DNA of 45,137 bases from UBA7672 sp964550535 (GTDB taxonomy: Bacteria; Pseudomonadota; Alphaproteobacteria; Caulobacterales; Hyphomonadaceae): positions 1 through 45,137 of the forward strand of contig CAZJZQ010000009.1 in NCBI GenBank assembly GCA_964550535.1, in the 5' to 3' direction. Position numbers and translations under genes: made by a program. The notes beneath the pieces were generated by a model. The model was not told the origin of the DNA. It did not search any database and saw only the letters and a program-made list of their open reading frames with translations. Below, piece by piece: positions 19,377 to 27,414 of the stretch (position 1 is the first letter of the stretch; every line of letters begins with the position of its first letter).

Positions 19377-20620
19377 TTGCGCGCAGAGCTTCGCGCCCGG
19401 CCAGCCTCCAGCGCCAGCTTCGTGCTCACCATCGCATAGGTGGCCCAGAGGATGGAGTTCTGCGCCAGCACGATGCTCTCCGACATCGCAAACAGCAGAT
19501 ATTGCGTAAGAAAACCGATGCCGAATACACCCGCCGGCGTGCGAGCAGCCGTCCACAGCGAACGCCACACACTCGCGGCGGCATCCATCGCAAACAGCGA
19601 CACGCCAACGAGCCCGAGCCCGGCCGCAAGATCCAGCCAGCCATTATGCCCTGAGGGCGCATCCCAGTTCACCGCCTTGCGCAGCCAGTAGCGTGGCTCG
19701 CTCTCCGGGCCCCAGAAGGCGAGATATCCGTGCCCAAGCGCGGGCCGCTGCGAGATCGCGTTGACCAGCTCCGCCCAGATATCCGTCCGCCCGGTCAGCG
19801 ATGGCTCACGCCCGATCATCGCGAACAGAACCTCGGGAGCCGCGACCAGCAACAGCCCCAGCCCTCCGCCGACAACAGCAACCGCCCACACCAGCACAAG
19901 CGCAAGCCGCTTGCCCTTCACCATCCACCACGCCGCCACGATCACGCCGAGGCCAACCACGGCCCCCAGCGACGCCGTCGCGGACGTGGACAGCATCACC
20001 AGCGCCAGCGCCACAAGCAGACCGAACGTCCACACACGCCTGCGCGCATCATCGCGCCACGCGAGGAAGGCAAACAGGAAGCTGGAGCGCGCCGCATGTC
20101 CGCCCAGCTCGTTCTTCTCCCACCATCCGCCAGACCATGCGCCTGGATGGATTTCCTTCATCACCGCGAAGTCGGGCGCAATGGCGCCCGCAATCAGCGA
20201 CGCCGTCATCAATCCCAGCCACACCGCTCCCAGCAGACGCAGCGCCGTGAGCCAATCGAACCGCACGGCGATATAAATGCCCAGCAGCGTTGTCATCAGC
20301 ACCGCGACGCCCCGGCGCAACGTCATGTCCGGATCGATCGACCATGCGGTCGATGCAATCACCAGCAGACAAAGCAGGATCAGGAACGGCGCGCGGGCAA
20401 TCGCCCTGAACACCACCGGCCCTGCGCGCCATAGCCCGGCGGCGACCAACGCGTAGAAGGGCAACCATAGATAGCGCAGAAATTTGTCATCGCCCGCCAT
20501 CTCCGCCGCATCCGGCGCGAGCAGTCGTGGCAGGAAGGCTTCCGAGAACATCACGAGCGTCAGCCCGGCCGCCGCGAGTTCAAGCCGTCCGGCCGGCGCA
20601 CGCTCGGCCGCGCGCGTCAT
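19316..20620 (-). CDS. hfsC: O-antigen ligase/polymerase-family membrane protein, HfsC-like
   Basis: A 434-residue polytopic membrane protein with about ten hydrophobic helices and a large periplasmic loop, the Wzy/WaaL topology. The loop holds HPGAWSGGWWEKNELGGHA, and the later PSGHNGWLDLAAGLGLVG carries the HNxxLD-like signature of O-antigen ligase-type proteins. It would polymerise repeat units at the periplasmic face. The ATG overlaps the hfsB stop by 4 nt, so it is the third gene of an hfsA-hfsB-hfsC unit. Its end runs 61 nt into hfsH on the other strand; the C-terminal about 30 residues are Arg/Ala/Ser-rich and probably dispensable. Confidence 0.82.
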   Translation of the reverse strand: MTRAAERAPAGRLELAAAGLTLVMFSEAFLPRLLAPDAAEMAGDDKFLRYLWLPFYALVAAGLWRAGPVVFRAIARAPFLILLCLLVIASTAWSIDPDMTLRRGVAVLMTTLLGIYIAVRFDWLTALRLLGAVWLGLMTASLIAGAIAPDFAVMKEIHPGAWSGGWWEKNELGGHAARSSFLFAFLAWRDDARRRVWTFGLLVALALVMLSTSATASLGAVVGLGVIVAAWWMVKGKRLALVLVWAVAVVGGGLGLLLVAAPEVLFAMIGREPSLTGRTDIWAELVNAISQRPALGHGYLAFWGPESEPRYWLRKAVNWDAPSGHNGWLDLAAGLGLVGVSLFAMDAAASVWRSLWTAARTPAGVFGIGFLTQYLLFAMSESIVLAQNSILWATYAMVSTKLALEAGRARSSARNQSMTPHRTAARDGAARTAP

Positions 20621-21312
20621 TGGGTCAAACGCTCGACAAAGCGGGCGTCCGGCTTCACGCGGTTGATCACCACGCCCGCCACCTTGCCGCCGCGCGCCTC
20701 GATCTCGCAGCGCAGGACATCCACTTCGGCCGGCGTCGTGTCGTCAGCGCGCACTACAATCACCGTGGCGTCCATGTGCGGCGCGATGACAAGGCCCGCA
20801 TTGGATCGCTCCAGCGCAGGCGCGTCAACAATCGCCCAGTCCGTGGCGGCGCGCGCTGCCGCCCAGTAACCAGGATGATTGCGGATGCGCACTGTATGGT
20901 TTGCCTCGACGCGCTCGCCATCGAACTGCGTCACCATCAGACGCGTTTCGCCGACGCGGTGCGCAGTGAACACGCCAAGGCCAGCGGCCGCTCCCGCGCT
21001 TTCCGGTTCAATCGAAAAGAAGGGCTGCGTCTTCAGCGCCGCCGAATAGGGCGGCCCCACCCCACCGAACTTCGACGCAAAAGGTCCGACAGCAAAAGCG
21101 TTGAACAGCGTGTTGTGGCGCAGGTCGAGATCCACCAGCCATACCGGCTTGCGCGATCCGCCTTCGGCCAGCAGTCCGAAACTTGCCGCCACAGACGAGG
21201 CGCCCTCGCCCGTCCGCGCCGCCATGAACATCAGCGTGCGCCCGCCGCTCTCCGGCGCAGAGAGCGCCAACGTCCGCAACAGCGGCTTCAGATCGCCCCT
21301 CAGGTCCATCAT
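20617..21312 (-). CDS. hfsB: BY-kinase/ParA-like polysaccharide co-polymerase partner, HfsB-like, degenerate P-loop
   Basis: A 231-residue soluble protein of the CpsD/ExoP-C type that normally phosphorylates itself on tyrosine and works with the chain-length protein. Strand and motif order are conserved: a degenerate Walker A (MAARTGEGASSVA, about residues 30-42), Walker A' (WLVDLDLRHN) and Walker B (WAIVDAPALE). The P-loop has GEGASS where GEGKST/S is expected, so the phosphate-gripping lysine is an alanine. No C-terminal tyrosine cluster is present. It may therefore act structurally and not as a kinase. ATGA overlaps link it to hfsA upstream and hfsC downstream. Confidence 0.8.
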   Translation of the reverse strand: MMDLRGDLKPLLRTLALSAPESGGRTLMFMAARTGEGASSVAASFGLLAEGGSRKPVWLVDLDLRHNTLFNAFAVGPFASKFGGVGPPYSAALKTQPFFSIEPESAGAAAGLGVFTAHRVGETRLMVTQFDGERVEANHTVRIRNHPGYWAAARAATDWAIVDAPALERSNAGLVIAPHMDATVIVVRADDTTPAEVDVLRCEIEARGGKVAGVVINRVKPDARFVERLTQ

Positions 21313-22820
21313 GTGGCGGACCTCTCATTCGCGCTCGCCAGCACCGGCAAGCCGAGCGAGCGTTCAGCAATCGCCGCGCCGGAAAGCCCGCGCACGCCCC
21401 ACGCGCGCAGCAACCCGACGGCCAACGCCGTCAGCAATCCCAGCGCGGCGCCCGCCAGCGCGATCAGACGGCGCGGCGACTGACCCTTCGCCGGCGGCCG
21501 GGCAGCTTCATAGACCGAGATCGTATTGAGATTGCGCTCCGCCAGTTCAGAACGCACGCGCTCCGCCTGCTCACGCGTAGCGAATGTCTGCGCGGACGAT
21601 TCCAGCGCATCCCGCTCCCGCACCATGCGGCGGTATTCGGGTTCAATAGCGGCCAGACGATTGCGACGAATTTCCGCATCGCTCTTCTGCCGGTTGAGTT
21701 CCGCAAGCCGCGCCCGCAACGCCGCCGCGCTGGCCTGCGCGCCAGCCAGCTCCGCGTCCAGCGTCTGCCACGTCGGATTGGGACCGATGCGCTTCAGTCC
21801 GCCCGCGGGACCCGAACGCACGAACTGCTCGATCTGCCCAATGCGCCGTTCAACATCCTGCACCGCTTGACTGTCCGCACGATAGCGCGTGAGCAGCTTC
21901 TCGCGCTCCAGCTTCAGGCCATAGAGTTCTTGCTCCACCGTGGTCTCGACATAGAGGTCGATGTCCCGCGGCGTTTCACCCATCTGGCGGCGCAGCCCTG
22001 CAACACGCGCATCCGCCTCCGTCAGCGTCGCCTCGACGGCGGCGATCTGGCCGGATGCATCGCCATATAGCCGCGCCACCGCTTCCGCCTCAGCATTGAA
22101 GTCGCTCAGGCCGCTGCGCGTGAGGAAGGATTGCACCGCATCATCGGCGGCTTTCAGCCGTCCTTCCACCACATCACGCTGATCGCGAAGACCGTTCACG
22201 CCCTCGCCGCCCAGCACCTCGCGGCGGTATTCCATATAGACATCGACAAAAGCGTTCAGCGTGCCCGCGGCGACGCCCGCATCGGTGTGCGCGAAGGTCA
22301 TGCGCATGATCGAAGACTTCGGCGCCGCTCCCGCCGTAAAGTCACGCGCAAACGCCTCAAGCGCACGCTGCTCCAGCGCATAGACGCGGTCACGGCCGGC
22401 GCGACGTGCGGCGCGCGCAATCTCGGGATACAGCCGCTCCAACCCGACACGACGGATCACCCGCTCCACGATCACCGGCGAGTGCGCCAATTCGGCCTCG
22501 GCCTGAAGAACATTTTCCTGCTGCGGGAAGGCGCCACGCGCCGCGTCGCCCACCACCGGATCGAACACATATTCCGGCCCCAGCCGCACGAGCAGACGCG
22601 TGCTGGCGTTGTACTTCACCGGCATCATCATCGCGAAGATCACAGCCGCCAGAACCACCGGCAGAAACACCAGCAGCATCAGCCCCTTGGCGCGCCACAG
22701 TTGAAGCAAAACGTCCGGCGCCGTCATCACCGGGCGCAAACCGCCGCGTCCCGCGCCCGAAGGCATGCGGGAACTGGCGGCATCCGCCGCCCTTCGCTCA
22801 GTCCAGGCATCAACGCTCAC
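21309..22820 (-). CDS. hfsA: Chain-length determinant / polysaccharide co-polymerase (GumC/Wzz family), HfsA-like
   Basis: A 503-residue inner-membrane protein. The first helix is at about residues 46-68 (LMLLVFLPVVLAAVIFAMMM), followed by a Wzz-like segment with PVKYNASTRLLVRLGPEYVF. A long periplasmic coiled coil spans about residues 205-430, and a second helix (IALAGAALGLLTALAVGLL) lies near residue 455. This is the PCP-2 layout without a fused kinase domain; the kinase-like part is the separate hfsB. It would set chain length and bridge the polymerase to the outer-membrane exporter HfsD, which is encoded divergently 85 nt away. Confidence 0.87.
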   Translation of the reverse strand: MSVDAWTERRAADAASSRMPSGAGRGGLRPVMTAPDVLLQLWRAKGLMLLVFLPVVLAAVIFAMMMPVKYNASTRLLVRLGPEYVFDPVVGDAARGAFPQQENVLQAEAELAHSPVIVERVIRRVGLERLYPEIARAARRAGRDRVYALEQRALEAFARDFTAGAAPKSSIMRMTFAHTDAGVAAGTLNAFVDVYMEYRREVLGGEGVNGLRDQRDVVEGRLKAADDAVQSFLTRSGLSDFNAEAEAVARLYGDASGQIAAVEATLTEADARVAGLRRQMGETPRDIDLYVETTVEQELYGLKLEREKLLTRYRADSQAVQDVERRIGQIEQFVRSGPAGGLKRIGPNPTWQTLDAELAGAQASAAALRARLAELNRQKSDAEIRRNRLAAIEPEYRRMVRERDALESSAQTFATREQAERVRSELAERNLNTISVYEAARPPAKGQSPRRLIALAGAALGLLTALAVGLLRAWGVRGLSGAAIAERSLGLPVLASANERSAT

Positions 22821-22866
22821 TGGCTATCCATCCAGCCCGTAACGTCCCAGCCTTCGACTGCCCCGC

Positions 22867-22881
22867 TTAATAATCGATTAT
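22867..22881 (+). promoter_or_regulatory. Near-consensus CtrA box in the hfsA/hfsD divergent promoter region
   Basis: TTAA-N7-TTAT spans 22867-22881, one base from the CtrA consensus TTAA-N7-TTAA. It contains the perfect palindrome TAATCGATTA (22871-22880). It lies 46 nt before the hfsA start and 24 nt before the hfsD start, inside an 85-nt divergent spacer that otherwise has no AT-rich element. The assignment to CtrA is by pattern only. Confidence 0.4.
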
Positions 22882-22905
22882 CCATTCCAGCCGCAGATCA
22901 GGTTC

Positions 22906-23622
22906 ATGTCGCTTTCGCGCCTGCCCGTCGTCTCCGGCCTTCTTGGCCTGGCGGCCCTCGCCGGCTGCATGGGCGACCCTTTGCCCAGGCAATCCCCCGA
23001 TTTTCCACAGGCCGCCTATGCCGGCTGGTCAGCGGCCGACAGCGGTTACCGCTTCTATCCCGGCGACAAGCTGAGGGTGGATTTCCGTACGGCGCCTGAA
23101 CTTTCCGCCGAAGTCACCATCGCCCCCGATGGCCGGATCAGCCTTTCGCCCTTCGGCCCCGTCATGGCGGCCAACCTGTCGAGCCCCGAACTGAAATCCG
23201 TACTGGAGCAGCTTTATTCGGGCGAACTGATCGACCCGAGCGTGACGCTCACGCCCGTCGATTTCAGTTCGCAGAAAATTTTCGTCGGCGGCGAAGTGCG
23301 CCAGCCCGGCGTGTTCGACTTGCCGGGCGAGATCGATCCCCTTCAGGCAGTGATCCTGGCGGGCGGCTGGACGGAAGAAGGTCGCGCAACGAAGGTCATT
23401 GTGATGCGGCGCGCGCCGGGCGGCGAGTTGCTGACGCGCGTGGTGGATGTGCGCAACGGTCTTGCGAAACAGTCCCTCTACGATATCGGACCGCTGCGGC
23501 GGTTCGATGTTGTCTATGTCACGCGCAAAGCGATCGCCGATGAAAACCTGTTCGTGCAGCAGTATATCCGCAACGCACTACCGGTAGATTTCGGCCTTTA
23601 CTACGACATCACGCGTTTCTAG
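22906..23622 (+). CDS. hfsD: Polysaccharide export outer-membrane lipoprotein (Wza/GumB family), HfsD-like
   Basis: A 238-residue outer-membrane polysaccharide exporter. The lipobox LAALAGC gives Cys21. The Poly_export domain begins at YRFYPGDKLRVDF (about residue 46) and includes APDGRISLSPFGPV. It is followed by an SLBB-like repeat, KIFVGGEVRQPGVFDLPG, at about 124-141. Short Wza relatives of this size are usual in holdfast systems. It is transcribed away from hfsA, and the start is an ATG with only a weak upstream GG. It ends 8 nt from the convergent Sel1-like gene. Confidence 0.87.
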   Translation: MSLSRLPVVSGLLGLAALAGCMGDPLPRQSPDFPQAAYAGWSAADSGYRFYPGDKLRVDFRTAPELSAEVTIAPDGRISLSPFGPVMAANLSSPELKSVLEQLYSGELIDPSVTLTPVDFSSQKIFVGGEVRQPGVFDLPGEIDPLQAVILAGGWTEEGRATKVIVMRRAPGGELLTRVVDVRNGLAKQSLYDIGPLRRFDVVYVTRKAIADENLFVQQYIRNALPVDFGLYYDITRF

Positions 23623-23629
23623 CGAGAGC

Positions 23630-23902
23630 CTAATTGGCTTTCTTCAGCCACTCGCGCGCCATGCGCTGGGCTTTCACGATGTCGTTCGCGCCCATCATCT
23701 CGGCCATTTCCTGACGGCAGAGCTTCGCTTCGCGGTGACCGCGCGACGCCGCGAGGTTGAACCATTTGTGGGCGGCGAGGATATCGACGCCAACGCCGCA
23801 TCCTTCCGAATACATCAGACCAACGCGATAAAGCTCATCCGCTGGAGCATCTTTGCCGAGGAGCGCCTCGGGCGCTTCCATCTGAACATCTGCGTACGCC
23901 AT
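23630..23902 (-). CDS. Small Sel1-like repeat protein
   Basis: A 90-residue protein with one clear Sel1/TPR-like unit: LYRVGLMYSEGCGVGVDILA followed by AHKWFNLAASRGHREAK (residues about 25-60). A C-terminal helix is rich in Met and Lys. Sel1 units mediate protein-protein contacts. There is no signal peptide, so it is cytoplasmic. The partner is unknown. It is transcribed toward hfsD from an AT-rich upstream region and appears to be a single-gene unit. Confidence 0.75.
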   Translation of the reverse strand: MAYADVQMEAPEALLGKDAPADELYRVGLMYSEGCGVGVDILAAHKWFNLAASRGHREAKLCRQEMAEMMGANDIVKAQRMAREWLKKAN

Positions 23903-24197
23903 TCTGGCATCCCTTCGACTGAGAAGCGGGCCGGACCTCTGGGAGCCGTGGCCGCTTCAACCCACCCGCCGCATCACCGGCGACATGAGCATTCAATCGA
24001 ACAAGATTTGCACCATAGTTAATACTGGTCGGATTTTGTACTAATTTGAGATTTATTTGAGTTTACATGAATTCATCTTGGTGAATCGAATCTTGCGTCA
24101 GTAGAAAAGCGTGCGACGACTCTTGATGACTCATGAACAGGACGCACGCCGGCTTCGGCGCGTCCTGCTCCGCCGGGGGCCCGCGTCCGCGCCGCCG
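23903..24197. other. Intergenic region with an AT-rich island and a GC-rich hairpin
   Basis: 295 nt lie between the GST and the Sel1-like gene, both on the minus strand. About 23995-24100 is strikingly AT-rich for this genome, with repeated TTTGAG (near 24046 and 24057) and ATTCA/TGAAT arms (about 24070-24086). It probably holds the promoter of the Sel1-like gene. Nearer the GST stop, CAGGACGC (24138-24145) pairs with GCGTCCTG (24160-24167), with an inner GCCG/CGGC stem. This may end GST transcription, although no strong T-run follows on that strand. Confidence 0.45.
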
Positions 24198-24926
24198 CTA
24201 CTTCCGCGCTGTCTGCCCGAACAACAGCTTGCGCGCCTCTTCGGCGTCCTTGGTGTCGTCGGTCACGGCGGATGTCTTCATCTCGGCGCCCGCGTCATAG
24301 CCACGTTTGAACCCCGGACGCACGCGCAGTTGATCGAACCAGCGGCGCAGCGAGGGAAACTCGTCGAGATTCTGCCCCAACGCCTTCCACGCCACGATCC
24401 ACGGCCAGCTCGCCATGTCCGCGATGGACAGATCGCCCGCAAGAAATTCACGGTCACGCAGGCGGATATCCATAACGCCATAAAGCCGGTTAGCTTCGTT
24501 GGTGAAGCGCTTCACGCCATAGGCCAGCTTTTCGGGATCGGGCTCGATGGTCGGCGCATAATTGCGGAAATGGTTGCCATGGCCGCTGACCGGGCCAAGG
24601 TTCGACATCTGCCACATCAGCCAGCTTTCCACCTCGGCCTGCTCGCGCGCATTGGCGCCGCCGAACTTGCCCGTCTTGCGCGCCAGGTATTGCAGGATCG
24701 CGCCGCTCTCGAAGAGTGAGATAGGCTTGCCGTCGGGCCCCTCGGGGTCGATGATCGCGGGCATGCGGTTGTTCGGGCTTATCGCCAGGAACTCGGGTTT
24801 GAACTGGTCGCCCTTCCCGATGTTCACCGGCCGGATCTCATAAGGCAGCGCCATTTCCTCCAGCGCGATCGAGACCTTGCGCCCGTTGGGCGTGGGCCAG
24901 AAAAACAGCTCGATGGGCTGGGACAT
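24198..24926 (-). CDS. Glutathione S-transferase, Nu-class-like (YghU/YfcG type)
   Basis: A 242-residue cytosolic GST. The N-terminal thioredoxin-like domain has FFWPTPNGRKVSIALEE, where TPNG is the Nu-class glutathione-activating loop. NNRMPAIID supplies the cis-proline (MPAI), and the ES pair sits in SLFESGAILQYL. The alpha-helical C-terminal domain contains LSIADMASWPWIVAW, the N-capping helix signature. Nu-class enzymes reduce organic disulfides and peroxides. It is divergent from the dioxygenase gene with 91 nt between them. Confidence 0.88.
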   Translation of the reverse strand: MSQPIELFFWPTPNGRKVSIALEEMALPYEIRPVNIGKGDQFKPEFLAISPNNRMPAIIDPEGPDGKPISLFESGAILQYLARKTGKFGGANAREQAEVESWLMWQMSNLGPVSGHGNHFRNYAPTIEPDPEKLAYGVKRFTNEANRLYGVMDIRLRDREFLAGDLSIADMASWPWIVAWKALGQNLDEFPSLRRWFDQLRVRPGFKRGYDAGAEMKTSAVTDDTKDAEEARKLLFGQTARK

Positions 24927-25017
24927 GACGGCTCCTCGACTTCTTCAGTCCCCGGAGATAGGGACTCGAACACCCCGGTGCCATACGTTTCCGGCCCGGA
25001 CTTAACGGACACGCCGC

Positions 25018-25971
25018 ATGCAAAACGCCGCAGACCTGTTCCGTCCCATCGACTATCGCGCATGGCGCAGCGATCCCCAAGCCTTCGCGCAGGCGATCGG
25101 ATCGTCTTTCCGTGAAACCGGTTTCGCCGTGATCTCCAATCACGGGCTCGACCAAGGCGTGCTGGACCGCACGCTGGGCGACGCGAAATCCTTTTTCGCT
25201 CTGCCGGAAGAAGCTAAGCGCAAATACTTCGTAGCGGGCGGTGCGGGCCAGCGCGGCTACACGCCCTTCGCTGTCGAAGCCGCAAAGGGCGCAAAGGCGA
25301 AAGACCTGAAAGAGTTCTGGCATGTCGGCCGCGAACTTCCGACCGGCCATCCGTATCAAACCTTCATGCCGGCCAATCTCGATGTTTCAGAGATCAATGG
25401 CTGGGCCGCGCACACCAACGCGATGTTCAACGCGCTCGATGCGCTGGGCGCGGACCTGCTCAGCGCGACAGCCATCCATCTCGGCCTGCCGCCGCGCTGG
25501 TTCGATGATCCGGTGCGCGATGGCAACTCCATCCTGCGTCTCCTCCACTATCCTCCGCAGGCCGAACCGCCGCCGGAGGGATCAGTCCGCGCGGGCGCCC
25601 ACGAAGACATCAACGTCATCACATTGCTGCTGGGCGCAGAAGAAGGCGGCCTTGAAGTGAAGCACCGCAACGGATCATGGCTGGGCGTGAACCCGCCGCC
25701 GGGATCGCTGGTAGTGAACATCGGCGACATGCTGCAACGCCTCACCAACAACGTGCTGCCCTCGACAACGCATCGTGTGGTGAACCCGAAGCCGGAGCGC
25801 TCGCGCTTCCCGCGCTATTCAACACCCTACTTCCTGCACTTCCGCCCCGACTTTGAAATCCGCACCCTGCCCCAGTGCATCACGGCGGATAACCACAACC
25901 GCTATCCCGAACCGCTCACCGCGCAGGACTACCTGATGCAACGCCTTCGCGAAATCGGCCTCACGATGTAG
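25018..25971 (+). CDS. Isopenicillin-N-synthase-like 2-oxoglutarate/Fe(II) oxygenase
   Basis: A 317-residue non-haem iron dioxygenase of the IPNS superfamily. The N-terminal DIOX_N region includes FRETGFAVISNHGL (31-44). The iron ligands are His195 and Asp197 in AGAHEDINVITLLLG and His252 in PSTTHRVVNP. The 2-oxoglutarate-binding Arg266-x-Ser268 is in FPRYSTPYF. All catalytic residues are intact. Such bacterial proteins are widespread with mostly unassigned substrates; beta-lactam synthesis is not implied because no NRPS or related gene is nearby. It converges with the MFS gene with an 11-nt overlap. Confidence 0.88.
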   Translation: MQNAADLFRPIDYRAWRSDPQAFAQAIGSSFRETGFAVISNHGLDQGVLDRTLGDAKSFFALPEEAKRKYFVAGGAGQRGYTPFAVEAAKGAKAKDLKEFWHVGRELPTGHPYQTFMPANLDVSEINGWAAHTNAMFNALDALGADLLSATAIHLGLPPRWFDDPVRDGNSILRLLHYPPQAEPPPEGSVRAGAHEDINVITLLLGAEEGGLEVKHRNGSWLGVNPPPGSLVVNIGDMLQRLTNNVLPSTTHRVVNPKPERSRFPRYSTPYFLHFRPDFEIRTLPQCITADNHNRYPEPLTAQDYLMQRLREIGLTM

Positions 25972-27268
25972 CCGCCTCCGCCGCCAGCATCTTCTCCCGC
26001 GCCCGGTCGATGTTCGGCACGATTACGTGGACCAGCACCACCGCGATGATCTTCGCGAACGCACACATCGCCAGCATCGTCCCCCAACCCCCGCCGTTCT
26101 CGCGCACCCAGCCGGTGTACTCGTTGATCGCAAGACCGGAGAATCCCGCAATCGTCGCCGCCACACCGATCACCAGCCCCGTCACGCGGCTGGGAAACAC
26201 ATCGGTCGCCAGCCCGAACACGCTGGTCGAGAACATCTGGTGCGCCGCCAGCGTAAGGCCGAGCAGGAACGCCGCCATCCACACATCCGGCGCCCACACC
26301 ACCGCATAGACCGGCATGGCCAGCACTGCCGCAATCGCCATCGGCGTCTTGCGCGCGACGTTATAGCTGCGCCCCTTCGCCAGCAGCCAGCTCGACAATG
26401 CGCCCGCGAACAGCGATCCGAACCCCGCCATCAGAAACACCATCGCCACAGGCAGAGACAGTCCAACGCTCTCCAGCCCGAACATCTTGTTGAACATGTC
26501 CGGCCCCCAGAACAGCAGGAACACCCAGACGAAGTCGGTGAAGAACTTGCCCGCCGTCACCGCCCATGTGCGCGGATCCTTCAGCAGCGAACCGAGCAGC
26601 CGCACATCATGTCCCACGCTGCGCACCTGCGCGCCCACAGCCTGTGCGGGACGTGGCAACCAGAACCAGAACGCCAACCACACAACGCCCAACGCGCCCG
26701 TGATGATGAACGCCGCCTTCCATCCCCACAGCAATGCGATCACCGGCACCAGCAGCGGCGTCACGACCGCGCCGACATTGGGCGCAAGGTTCATGACGCC
26801 CAGCGCCAGCGACCTGTCCGGCCCGCGAAACCACGTCGCCACCGTCTTCACCGCCGCCGGCAGGTTCACCGCCTCGAACGCCGCCAGCACGAAGCGCACG
26901 GTGAAGAACCCGCCCACGGTGGTCACCAGCGCATGCGCCGCTTGCGCCAGGCTCCATCCACCCACGCCGATCGCATAGCCCCAGCGCAGCCCCACGCGAT
27001 CCACGAACCAACCAACGAACAGCATGGAGCCAATCGTCGCGATCTGGAAAGCCGACGTGATGTGCGCGTAGTCGCTGTCGCTCCAGCCGAACGTCTGCTC
27101 CAGCTCCGGCTTCAACAGCGCCAGAGCCTGCCGGTCCATGTAGTTCAGCATCGCCGCGCCAAACACCAGCGCCAAAGCCGCCCACCGCACCCGGTCCGCC
27201 CGTGTATAAGGCGGAACAAGCGGAGGCGGAGCACCCGTCCCTCCCGACGTCCCCGCCCCTACCTCCAT
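25961..27268 (-). CDS. MFS transporter, anion:cation symporter (ExuT/GudP-like) family
   Basis: A 435-residue 12-helix inner-membrane transporter. Family traits are NYMDRQALALLKPEL in the first helix, QIATIGSMLFVGWFVDRVGLRWGYA (motif A between helices 2 and 3) and FEAVNLPAAVKTVATWF (helix 4). This pattern is typical of hexuronate and other organic-acid symporters. The ATG at 27268 follows a GGGGAGG too close to be ideal, so the ATG at 27295, adding 9 residues, is possible. No catabolic gene is adjacent, so the substrate cannot be narrowed. Its end overlaps the convergent dioxygenase gene by 11 nt. Confidence 0.82.
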   Translation of the reverse strand: MEVGAGTSGGTGAPPPLVPPYTRADRVRWAALALVFGAAMLNYMDRQALALLKPELEQTFGWSDSDYAHITSAFQIATIGSMLFVGWFVDRVGLRWGYAIGVGGWSLAQAAHALVTTVGGFFTVRFVLAAFEAVNLPAAVKTVATWFRGPDRSLALGVMNLAPNVGAVVTPLLVPVIALLWGWKAAFIITGALGVVWLAFWFWLPRPAQAVGAQVRSVGHDVRLLGSLLKDPRTWAVTAGKFFTDFVWVFLLFWGPDMFNKMFGLESVGLSLPVAMVFLMAGFGSLFAGALSSWLLAKGRSYNVARKTPMAIAAVLAMPVYAVVWAPDVWMAAFLLGLTLAAHQMFSTSVFGLATDVFPSRVTGLVIGVAATIAGFSGLAINEYTGWVRENGGGWGTMLAMCAFAKIIAVVLVHVIVPNIDRAREKMLAAEAATS

Positions 27269-27414
27269 CGCCTCCCCACCGCACCCGCATCTCAAAGCGC
27301 AACGCGCCCGGTCAGGTGTTCAGGGAGAAGCTAGCCACGCAGCACCAGACAGATCAATGCCGGTCCGAAGTATAAATAGTCACTGGCGATTTGTAGTCGC
27401 CATCGCCCAATCGC

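Noticed and set aside
19730..20434. Plus-strand open frames inside hfsC
   Set aside because: Arg/Pro/Gln-rich translations opposite a clear polytopic membrane protein; codon-bias artefacts.
24111..24719. A plus-strand open frame across the GST gene
   Set aside because: It is opposite a clear Nu-class GST and has an Arg/Leu/His-rich, non-domain translation.
25018..25971. Beta-lactam biosynthesis based on the isopenicillin-N-synthase-like gene
   Set aside because: Family membership alone does not imply it; no ACV synthetase or related gene is nearby.
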